From Synaphobranchus kaupii (taxonomy: Eukaryota > Chordata > Actinopteri > Anguilliformes > Synaphobranchidae), in assembly GCA_029718625.1 (NCBI GenBank), contig CM056381.1, positions 59,204,157 to 59,268,156 on the forward strand: DNA of 64,000 nucleotides. The letters run 5' to 3'. A model generated the notes under the pieces. It was not told the DNA's origin and did no database searches. It was given only the letters and a program-made list of their open reading frames with translations. The position numbers and the translations under genes are program-made. Below, one piece after another: positions 47,429 to 57,670 of the stretch; within the stretch, counting starts at the first letter, position 1; every line of letters starts with the position of its first letter.

Positions 47429-48545
47429 CAGTTGAAGTCGGATGTTTACATACACTTAGGTTGAAGTCATTAAAACTAATTTTTAACCACTCCACAGATT
47501 TCATGTAAGCAAACTATAGTGTTGGCAAGTCAGTTAGGACATCTACTTTGTGTATGACACAAGTAATTTTTCCAACAATTGTTTACAGACAGATTATTTC
47601 AACGAAGTTGACCGTGCCTTTAAATTTTTAATATGTGGTTGCATATCCATTGGCTGTGTATGTCATGACTGCCTGATGTCTGTAACCCAACAACATTAAA
47701 AGACTCTTGATATCTTATTTTCTGGTACTCTTACAAGCGATATTATAACGTCTCTGCATTTGAATGGATCTCTATGGGAATTGGGGGGTGGGACTAGATT
47801 TAGCTGTAAATTATGCTGGAACCGTATAGAATACATGATTGGTAAAATAGCTGTAAGTCGTCAATGGTCTGAGGTATCAAACGAGCCTCAAACCATCACT
47901 CTGCTGCCAGGTATGCAGTAGATATGGATGGATCACTTTAAGGATTGTTTCTCCTGACAAATTTTCCTATTGAACTCTATGGAAAAATAAGTCAGGAGAA
48001 GTTATCCATCCATATCTACTGTATTTCTGGCAGCAGAGTGATGATGGCTGAAGGCTTGTTTGATAAGTCAGACCCTTGATGACTTACAGCCATTTATCCA
48101 ACCATGTGTTCCATACTGTTCCAGTGTAATATACAGCTAAATCTAGTCCCACCCCCCCATTCCCATAGAGATCCATTCAAATGCCGAGACATTATAGTAT
48201 CGCTTGTAAGAGTACCAAAAAATAAGATATCAAGAGTCTTTTGATGTCGTTGGGTCATAGACATCAGGAAGTCATGCCATGCAAAGCCAAAGGATATGCG
48301 ACCAAATATTACAAATTTAAAGGCACAGTCAACTTAGTGTATGTAAACTTCTGGCCCACTGGAATTGTGATATAGTGAATAAAAAGTGAAATAATCTGTC
48401 TGTAAACAATTGTTGGAAAAATTACTTGTGTCATGCACACTAACTGACTTGCCAACACTATAGTTTGCTTACATGAAATCTGTGTGGTTAAAAATTAGTT
48501 TTAATGACTTCAACCGAAGTGTATGTAAACATCCGTCTTCAACTG
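47429..48545. mobile_element. Sleeping Beauty-type foldback element, complete ends
   Basis: Both ends start CAGTTGAAG(T/A)CGGATGTTTAC after TA, the terminal repeat of the Sleeping Beauty/salmonid Tc1 group, and continue for more than 150 bases. There is no transposase. Instead the whole 1117 bp folds on itself: from each end inward come the terminal repeat, GGATATGCGACC-type sequence, AAGATATCAAGAGTC, CCCACCCCCCAATTCCC, the CATCACTCTGCTGCCAG segment and the GATATGGATGG arm. They meet near 47965. The right half retains the inner transposase-site-like repeat near 48335; the left half has lost it. Confidence 0.85.
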
Positions 48546-48547
48546 TA

Positions 48548-51033
48548 TTTAATAAATGTTTTAATATACATGGTGTCTGTATTTCAAGTAATTTCTAAAT
48601 AATTATTTGACCCAAGTCTATGCAACACACAACCCTACAGACACACACACACGCACCATATTTCTCATCCCCGTTCTACAGATGTTCTCCCACGGGAGGT
48701 GCAGTGAGATGGAAACTTATTGGAGCTGTAAAATCTATTTCAACCTCCTCAATGTGAGTCGTACAACACAGACCCATCTCTCAGGAGCCACAAAACTAGG
48801 CCATAGCTCCCAGATTTCAGGAGAGCAACATTTTTTCACAGAAGCTATTGACAGATTTGTCATCCTCTCCTAGTGGATTTCTCCCTGATCCCTGGCTTAT
48901 TGCTATTGCATGTGTCATATCCAAATAGTATTGAAAGTGATGGTATTAAAACCTCCAGTCACACAGTCATATAGCGGCATTATTGATCCACTCAATATTC
49001 TGACTTCTTTCCACAACTGAGCAACATTGTTTACTAGAGCAGAATTATGTACTTGACTTATAGTACAATAATACTGTTTACCCTCTGCACAACAAAGGTT
49101 ATCTCTCTAAAAATAGCTGGAAGGTTTATATTTCCCATGTTAGAAATAAGCTGTGTTCATGACAGGAATGGAAGTCTGCGTGAAAATATATCAACCAGCA
49201 CAAAAATAAATACTCTATGAACAAACATTTACGTGCCAGGGCTATAGAGCAGATCATTTTGTCAGTACAACTAGAAGCTTGATGTACAATATATTCCAAA
49301 TAATGAAGATTTGTCTGAGAAAGTGTCTATGAAAGTCAATTCTCAGCTCAGTATCACTACTCATAACATGAAACACAAAACAAATTGTGCACATGGATGT
49401 AGCATCAACTGAATTATAATGAGTCCTTTTTTTTGCAACAGACTTTTACACTGAGTCCTACATGAGAGATCAGGAATAAACAATTATTCACACATACACT
49501 TGTGATTGCTAGTCATTTTTAAGGAATATTAATTGAATTCCTTCTCCGCATTTCATACATCTATTTGCGTAAAAAATTAAAGAGGGATAATTTACAACTG
49601 CGGAAAAACATAGCGTGTTTTGACTGCTGTTCATAAGCTTCAAGACTGATATTTTTCCCTGTAACATAATCATTGCACTTTGGATCTTCAAAGCAACGGA
49701 ACACACTGCCCTGATTAATTTCACTTCAGCTTTAGCACTTGCTTTCTCAAGACGCTGCAGTAATCCTTAAACCACCAAACCAAGCAAACCAAACTAGTGA
49801 AACCATTTTTACAGGAAGAAAAATTGTCATTTCAAAAATGGCATTCATTAACTGGCACTGACCGTGACACATTAAAATTGCACGCATGTACACGTGGAAA
49901 AAATAGACTTCCAAGACAATATTTTTGGCTCTCTACAAACGCTTGAATTTTCATAAGTCCACTTCAACGACCTTTAAAGTGGTGAGAATCTTTCTGAAAT
50001 CAAGCCTCACGTGGGAATCCTTGAAACCCAGTTGGAAAGGGCTCACACGACAGGTTGAATAGGAGTGCCGTGGTGCCTTGAATTTCTCCGCATTGTCCAC
50101 TTAGCTGTTAAAGGTGCCTTATACATGGCTTTAGTCAAGAAAAGATAAGGAAAATGTGAATGTGAACAATGTAAGTTGCCCTGGACAAGGGGCAGGTGAG
50201 AGACAGTAGAGGGTGTTGGCGTGATACTGTTTACAATACGTCATTATGTGTTTTTCAGATTTTATTTTGCAGGTATTGTAAAGATTTGCTGTTCTTTATT
50301 CAATGTGCATGGGCTCATTTGGTGGGGTTGGTGAACAGTATGAGCCATCCAGGTAATCTGCATAGCAGCAATGATAAAAAATTAGCTGCCTGCTTAACAC
50401 AGAAATGTTATTTGACGTGCTTTTTCTCTGCACCACAGATGATAGGCACTGCATATGATAGTCCGGGGTCTTCAAACTGTGAATGTTGGCTTTTGTTCCT
50501 AGAATAATTGCAACCTCTAATGAGCTATTAATTGTTCTTAATCAGACATGTAATATCTAGTGAAGCGTGGTCTACCCCCAGAATCAGAAATATCAGAAAT
50601 AGCTATGTATGCTGTGAAGAATAAATATTCCACAATCACACCCCAGGCCTATTAATCAGTCAGATCATTTCATGCTTTAATTCCCTGTAATTTCCTGTAT
50701 GACAAATGAATCCTATCGAAAGGGGTAACATCTTTCATTTTTTTCAATTATAGACTGAGAGGTGAAATCATTGGTGTCCTAAATTGTAAAAGTGTGGTCA
50801 CCTGGTCCCTGAAACAAAAAAATGAAGAGTTCAATGACAGAACAAATGCCTATGAGCCAAACCTGCAAAATTGATGTTATAACTTAAACACGTTTTCAAC
50901 CGCCGTAATTGATCAAGATATCGGCTGTGACAAACACCAACATGCACAGTGAGTCTCCAGTGCCACGTTTGAAACCACTAAGCCAGTTAATCAGACAAAG
51001 AGATACTTATTACTAATCTCTAAAAAAATATTT
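48548..51033. other. Unique intron sequence
   Basis: No recognised gene, RNA or transposon end. Confidence 0.5.
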
Positions 51034-51241
51034 ATGAAGGAATAAGTCTGGACTAGCTCACAGATATGCTTTATTGCAGAGAAACTGCAAACAAGACTAA
51101 CATTTTGACAGCAACCGTGTCTTCATCAGTCAAAACTCTGATAGCTTTTGTCTCTGATGAAGACATGATTGTTGTAATCTTGTTTGCAGTTTGTTCGCAA
51201 TAAAGCTGAATATCACTGAGCTCCAGACTTATTCCTTCATC
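51034..51241. repeat. Inverted repeat with about 90-bp arms
   Basis: GATGAAGGAATAAGTCTGGA-type sequence at both ends in opposite orientation, with shared TTTATTGC, ACTGCAAACAAGA and TGTCTTCATCAG blocks. The arms are roughly three-quarters identical by eye and separated by about 20 bases. Confidence 0.7.
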
Positions 51242-52413
51242 TCAGTGCACCGTCCCATTTCTGAGAAGCAACGGATCAGCGTGCTATTTGGCAGATGCTC
51301 TGTGATCTCCTTTCAAGAAATTATTTATATACTTTATTAATCCCCGAAGGGAAATTAGTTAATCACTTGGCCACAATAAACAGTTAAAACTGTCCATATT
51401 GGAACACCTGGTCTAAAACAGCAATAGAGTGCTTTCAGAGTACATCCAGTATAGGAGCTTTTCAGATAAAATAAAAGGCATAATGGCCCTGCAGTAAACA
51501 CTGTGCATCTAATCAAGTGTACTGTCATTATGACTTCACTGTTCCCCATGGCCCCACTCTCGGACCCCTTCCTATTACTCCGCCTTCGAGAAAAGCAATA
51601 ACTTGATGAAACTGTGATCAATACAGCCAGATGGGACCAACGGAACAGAGGTGTCATTCCTCTTTAATTTAAACTCTAGAAGTTCAACATTTTTGAGTTT
51701 AATCTGAATTCATTGCCCACCTACAGACTGCTTCTCACAGCCCACTGCAGTGACTTGAAATCCATCTGACCTGTGACTGCAGAACTTCACCTCAGTCACA
51801 ACGGCTCCTCTGAGACACAACGGCATGCATACATACCTCCTTTTCTACATATTTTCTTGCCCGGTTTCCTGGCACATTCCTTGGATATTCTTTTTACTGA
51901 AAAATGAATAGAAGACTAAAAAATAACATGGGGCTCCATCACAGAATGTCGGACCATGCAACAACACCAGCTAACTCACTATAAATCATGTAAAAAAAAA
52001 AATGTTGTTGTTCCTTGTCAATTGTCATCAGCCATCAACATCATGTATCACTATAAACCCAACTCTCTGGATTAGACGATGGTCTGTTGACCATCTATTC
52101 TGGGAGGGGGAAGTTTCACTTGGATCTGTATATCATAGGGGGAGGAGGCAGGAGGGTGTAAGTAGTATGGGAAGTTAGTTCACACAAACAAAAAAAACCA
52201 GCATCATGCAAGCATAGAACAAAAAACATGTGCATGTCATGCTTTTGAAAAGTGAATTAAATTGAATTGAAATGCAATCCACAAATTGAAAAATGCACAT
52301 AATGTTTTATGGGGATTTTTCAAATTATTGAATTTCAATAAATTTTCTGTATTGACTGAACTGAAATGCAACCGACCACAAAACCCCTAATAACTCCATT
52401 GTTACCACCATTA
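51242..52413. other. Intron sequence next to the neuroligin donor
   Basis: ACTTTATTAATCCCCGAAGG at about 51331 looks like a common fish repeat tail. The rest has no recognised feature. Confidence 0.45.
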
Positions 52414-52420
52414 ACTCACC
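52414..52420 (-). promoter_or_regulatory. Splice donor at the end of the first coding exon (neuroligin splice site A position)
   Basis: The coding sequence ends GAGGATG on the minus strand and is followed at once by GTGAGT, a consensus donor in phase 1. In neuroligins this junction, just after VPTED, is where the alternative insert A is added. The donor therefore belongs to a known alternatively spliced junction; the insert exons are not in view. Confidence 0.85.
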
Positions 52421-52882
52421 ATCCTCTGTGGGAACATATATGTTTAAGTAAAGGCAGTCTTCGCTCTGGTCCTGGACGTACGAAGACACAATTTCCATGC
52501 TGTTGGTAAACCACACAGGCAGCATGACTTCTGGAAGCCTCCCCTCTTGGATGGTCTGGGGACAGACCGGCGCAAACTGGGTGGCGTTGCGGGTGTCAGG
52601 CCATGAGGTGGGTGGCTCCGGGGGCTGGAATCGTCTGTCTCCAATAGGGGGCGCCGCATAGGGCACGCCTAAAAACTGCACAACTGGCCCCAGAATCTCG
52701 TTATGCAGCTCCTTCTTATACCCCCGCAGCTTCCCGTAGACTGTGGTCACCACGGGATCCGCGTCGTCCACCTTCTCCAGGGCCGCTGCAAAGCCCTGCA
52801 GTGCCACGCCCAGTGCCCACAGCTGGAGGAGGAGCCCCAGCCCCGCCCGAAGCCCTGCCCACGTCTGCGCTCCGGGCTCCAT
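52420..52882 (-). CDS. nlgn1: Neuroligin-1-like, first coding exon (partial gene)
   Basis: Neuroligins are single-pass postsynaptic adhesion proteins that bind presynaptic neurexins through a catalytically dead cholinesterase-like domain. This exon encodes 154 residues plus one base. Residues about 11-34 are a leucine/alanine-rich signal peptide. The esterase-like domain begins near residue 43 and contains the neuroligin blocks [19 protein letters not shown] and RFQPPEPP. Asn99 lies in an NAT glycosylation sequon. Cys107 and Cys143 match the conserved disulfide, and the exon ends in [12 protein letters not shown] plus one base. The segments [14 protein letters not shown] and [15 protein letters not shown] fit neuroligin-1 better than my recollection of neuroligins 2, 3 or 4. 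The frame stays open upstream of this ATG without another ATG. I chose the ATG at 52882 because it has A at -3 and G at +4 and sits just before the signal peptide. The remaining exons lie outside the window. Family identity is near certain; the paralogue is likely. Confidence 0.9.
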
Positions 52883-53195
52883 GCTCGTACCGCCTCCCCC
52901 CGACCAGAGGAGGCGCTCTCCGCTGCAGCGGCACTTACAAAGCAATTCTGGTCTATATCCACTCGCGGCGCAGGAAGATCGAACCTCCGGATTGCTCGGC
53001 TGTCAAAAGCTCTCTCACATGGCAAGTATTTCCCATCGATTTCACATTCACGGTGGCAGCATCCTCACTGAGCACTATTCATCAGGCGCATCCTACCGGC
53101 GATTACGTTTCCATTCTGGTGCTATGAAAAGCACAGCCGTTTGCGGCGGGGGCTTGGCTGATAAATCAAATCCAGTTTAGCCGCAGGACCACATC
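52883..53195 (-). other. nlgn1: 5' UTR part of the neuroligin exon
   Basis: This is the CpG-rich stretch between a predicted acceptor and the start codon. On the minus strand, a pyrimidine tract ending in CCCTCACAG precedes 53195, so transcription probably enters from an upstream non-coding exon. Mammalian neuroligin genes have such 5' non-coding exons. No transcript evidence is available here, and the exon could start at a local promoter instead. Confidence 0.6.
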
Positions 53196-53218
53196 CTGTG
53201 AGGGAAAGAATGAAATGA
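53196..53218 (-). promoter_or_regulatory. Predicted splice acceptor of the first coding exon
   Basis: Read on the minus strand, a T/C-rich tract runs into CACAG, with exon sequence GATGTGG following. It is the best acceptor I could find by eye upstream of the neuroligin start codon. Confidence 0.55.
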
Positions 53219-56200
53219 CTAATTAGATACAATATATGGGCAGGACAAGGTTCATTAGCTCCAGGAACATTCAGACACTCGCGTGACAGCCTATCAATCA
53301 CTCCCTGGCTTACATAACTATTTACGCATTTGTGAAGAAACACATTCCCTCTAGGGCAGAGGGAGAATTAGACATCAGACATTTCATAAGGGACAAACTA
53401 TCCAATTAAAGTCTAATGTGACAAACAGGCTAAATGCAAATAGGTGTGGAAACGTTGGTACTTGATGTCGTGGAACGATGCAAGAGTCATTACAAAATCG
53501 AGTAAGAACAAATTCAGGGGCCAATGACCCTTTCAAACGCACTGTTTTCAGGCTGCTTATATCTTTACAGCAGGGGCCGTCACAACCGCATTCCTTACCC
53601 TAATACCCCCAATGCACTTTTGTATTATCTTCTATTGTAGCGTATATGTATGGAAGTGAAATCAGTATCATTTCCAAAAAAAGAACACAGTAACAACTGG
53701 TTTATAAATATCACATTAACCATAAAACAACACACTCAAGTTGGTCTTCTCCACAGTGGAAAAACAAGTGCAAAGCATTCAAATAATTAAAGACAACAGC
53801 CAGAAACAAAACAAACAGCAGTAAAGTTCTTTGTCAAATCTGATGCATCTTTATGAGACATGAATAAGAAGAAAGTGACTAATAAATCAGCAGGAATATT
53901 GCATGTGACATTGACCTGTATTTGTTTCTTTTTAACTTGTGCATGTGTGACATCAAATTTCACCCAATGTCAATTTGCTTCAGTGTTACCAGTTTCCTGA
54001 AGCAGCGCTAAAAATACACTCTAGCTCACTGGGTTCTTGAATCAAGTGTTAAATTCATTGCTAGATAAGCGGATGTTCCTGCAGTATGTTACAAGTATCT
54101 TATCAAGGCTCTTAACCATGATGGCTGTGTAATTAATATATTCTTAAAAGGCAAGCCATGACAGGCTCACTGGTAAGGGAATCTGCCTGAAAACAGTCAT
54201 TTTTATAATATATTTTAAAATATATTTTTATATTACAATTTGATCTCCACATCACTTAAATTCCATCATTGCTTTAAATTGTGAAGTAATGTTTCACATC
54301 TTCTCTACAGTAAAATTGCGCGCTGCCGGCATTCATAGCCCTTGTCTATGATGGCTGCAAGGCCACCTTATTTATTCCAGAGTGTGTGCCACGATTAAGC
54401 CGCCAAATCAAACGACTAATTCAGCCTATTGTACAATGAACCACTGAGTTGGAATGACACCCACTCGCCGCCCAACCCAACAAGACTGGAGATTAGCACC
54501 TTTAACCTACATACCCCTGATGTATGCATTATGCTGAAATGCAACAGCTAAGGATTCGTGGCATTCATAATGGTTCAAATCACAGAAAGAATGCTTAAAT
54601 CAGTGCTCAATCCAGTCTACTGCCAGGTTTGTCTGGGGTGCATAATAGCAAATAAAACAAGTAAAAAATGTGCTTGCAGTAGTTTTGTATTGATGTTTTA
54701 TTAGGCCTATAATTTAATATTGAATCAGTCTGCCCATTTTTCAAAAAGTCAATACTATACCATAGCAAGCGAGTGCAGTTTTTCTGGAACAAGTTAATAA
54801 TTGGAAGTGCCACTGCCCTCTGTTGGCACTATGACAAAAAGCACAGGGATGATGCGCTTCAACCGTAGGGAAAACCTACTAATTTCACTCTCTCACACAT
54901 GCACAGACACACACAGACACACACAGACACACACACACACACACACGCGCGCACGCACGCACGCATGCACACTTAATATACTGCCAAATGAGAGAGACGG
55001 TGCTGAATATGCAATGGCACAAAACATAATGTTTTGTTCATTGGTGGCTATTTCGATCTCCGGTTACGAAAACAGAGCATCCTTGGGGACTGCTTATTGC
55101 CATCCCTGTATGAAATCAGACAACATCACTTATATCCTATCAAACAACTAACGGTACAGAGCATATGATACAACAAGAAATAAAGGCAAAGTGGACATTC
55201 TGTCAGAAACTCCACTTCATTCATCAACAGTTATCAAATTAACGCATAAGCCTTCACTGTAATCATAAAATGAAATTAATTGCTTTTTTTGTTGCTGCAT
55301 TTTTTCCTTTTTCAATGGCATTCAGGTAAATATCCCTGTATGACAGAGTGTACGTGTTACACAGAACACTATTCAATGTATAAGCTAATTCTATTTGAAT
55401 ATCTGTTGGTACCGTGCTTCTCTTTTCACTTGTAAAGTAAATGACATTGAATCGAGCTCTAAACTTGCTTCACAAGGAGAGGACACTGTAGTTATCCTTG
55501 ATAAATTACCCTTGATAGAAAATGAGTTATTTTTGCCGTATTCTCAGGTTCATGTAAAACACTTCTTGAACTGCTGTGGTAGATGCGATTAAACGATGGA
55601 TATAAATAACCTTTTTCACAATGCAGGTGTAAAGAAGAGTTTTCACACCTGGTGTGCATATTTAACACCCTCCAGAAACAGCATTGTAATAAGCTTAAAG
55701 GATGAGATGCCGTAATTCCATCAGCTCAGACGTTCCTGACGTTTGCCAACAGAATTACTGATTTTGTCTTTTATGGAAAAATGAATCTGCATTGCACAGA
55801 ATATTAAGCCCCCATTACTCAACAAGACCAAGGGCTTCGGTTCAAGGTGTTACCTATTGTCAAATCAAATTAAAGGAAAAATAAAGCAAGAATACAAAGA
55901 GAACATATTAAACTGATAAACATGATTAACGTGGACCACTTTTTAAAACTGGCTTTAAAATATCAGCTTTATCACAGGTTCTTAGCCTCTCGCCATCACA
56001 GTGACAAGTATATAACTAATATAAATGGGACGTTTGAATGGTTTGAGTTTGAATGAGTTTGAATGGTTTGTGTGGTTTGTGATGTGTCAATGGGTTCATG
56101 GGTCATGAATTTAGGCAAATATGTTAAGAGTAGGGGACACAGAAACACAAATGAGAATTATGATAGGCGGTCAATCAACACATTAATCAATCACTCCACT

Positions 56201-56750
56201 GCTAAATTTTAAGGGAAAAACACAAAATTGGAGGATTAAGCATCTCCATTCACTTCACCCCAAATAGGGCCTTTTGAATATATACTGTCACAGGGAACAA
56301 AGCTATTTTTAGTTTAGGTTTATATTCCATCTTGCATGTGTGTATCCTTGAAATTATACTACCATAGGGACTGCAACATCTGTGGTCTGAATGTGTACAC
56401 CAGATTATAATTGATGGCTCTACAGCAAGTGCATGACAATCAACCACCACTTATTTTTAAAAAATGCATGTTGTTTAAGCAGCCCTCTGTAAAATTTCAA
56501 GTGTTCTGTAACAGGCTTCAACTTAGGGAACTCCAAAGAAGGCTTTCTAAAAATCACTGACGAATCCACATCTACTACATTAAATTCAATCAACATTAGA
56601 CTACATATTCTGGAACTTTCTGACCACCACCAATAGTGCTCATTTCTATACATTTGTACATAGGATAGCACTTTCCCAAGGAGCATATTTGTTTTTAAAT
56701 GCATGCTACATACATAAAATGTATATTTTCATATCTGGATGATGTTCACT
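53219..56750. other. Upstream intron or 5' flank, no recognised gene
   Basis: AT-rich. It contains the microsatellite at 54894-54972 and a short GTTTGAATG-type minisatellite near 56031-56085. No non-coding exon could be identified. Confidence 0.45.
54894..54972. repeat. (CA)n/(CACG)n microsatellite
   Basis: CACAGACA units change into (AC)n and then (GCAC)n. Confidence 0.9.
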
Positions 56751-56754
56751 TTAA

Positions 56755-57666
56755 AGGCTATAGATACCACATTTTTATGTAGATGAAGAATTAAAAATAA
56801 ATAATACATCCACAGAGCTTGCTGAAAGGTGCAGAATAAAAGTATTTATTCATCATTACAAAAAAATTATTACGGGACGTAAAAGAGTGTGGTGTTTATC
56901 TCTATCTAAGATGTCAGAGTTTGGTTCCCACCTCCTGAGCCAGTAGTATTACGACCTTGGTACACCCATCTCTGTATCAGAAGTCTCAGTTGGTTGCCAG
57001 TTAGCTTGTCCGACAGCACCGCCGAAGCCCTCAACCAGCAGTAACGTAACGTTAGACCCAAGAAACCCCAGTACCCATCCCAAGTCCTTAATGACTAGAA
57101 CCGGAGTGAGACGAGGGTCAACATTGGTTCGGCATTTGGTCGTTGTAAAGAATTGCAATGCTTCAGAAGCGACAGAAATCTTTTCTTCTCGACCGGTAAG
57201 CTAACGCTTTAGCTAGCAAGCAAATTATCAGATATATGATATAATGTTAGCTATGTTCTTCCTTGTTAAGCTGGAGTTGGGACCGTAAAATCCTCAGTTT
57301 TGAACAGCTACTAGCTTCGAGCAACAGCCAGGGTTTCCAGACCTTTTTAAGCACCATCTTGTGTCTGCTGCAAGACTTTCCAGCTAAATGGCGACTAAAA
57401 ACTAGCCCAAAATATATTTTTTACCGAAACCAACGTATTTTAAATAGAAATCAACATTTTTATTTATTGATTTTTTACTTTTTAAAAGTGTGTGCTTTGC
57501 GACTTTTCCTTTTTACCCCTGACTGCACTTTGAAAGAAGGCCCCTAGTCCACTTTGGCTGTAAAACCGCAGACATGGCAACACTGGCACAGCAGTTAGGT
57601 ATTTATTTGTTGTTATGAAATACAATCTCCACATGAGACACTAGATGGGGTAAATATCTATAGCCT
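56755..57666. mobile_element. Kolobok-like non-autonomous element, 912 bp
   Basis: The ends AGGCTATAGATA and TATCTATAGCCT are inverted and flanked by TTAA on both sides (56751-56754, 57667-57670). It is the same TTAA/AGG logic as the 28.9-kb element but with unrelated terminal sequence. The interior is non-coding and has no transposase. Confidence 0.75.
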
Positions 57667-57670
57667 TTAA

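Larger units (their letters stand above)
1..52419 (-). other. Inferred first coding intron of the neuroligin gene
   Basis: No further neuroligin exon can be recognised on the minus strand below the donor at 52419, so all this sequence should be intronic if the gene is intact. NLGN1 introns are known to be very long. The interval is a mosaic of DNA transposons separated by AT-rich sequence. From 1 to 264 I see nothing specific. Confidence 0.7.

Noticed and set aside
52325..52419. Coding continuation after VPTEDG ([11 protein letters not shown]...)
   Set aside because: A consensus GTGAGT donor ends the exon at 52420. The following residues do not match any neuroligin.
52883..52945. N-terminal extension of the neuroligin coding region ([13 protein letters not shown]...)
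   Set aside because: The frame is open, but the first codon at 52945 is TTG, not ATG. The ATG at 52882 has good context and precedes the signal peptide.
52703..53180. Several plus-strand open frames opposite the neuroligin exon
   Set aside because: They are shadows of the CpG-rich exon on the other strand, with no protein motif and no independent start context.
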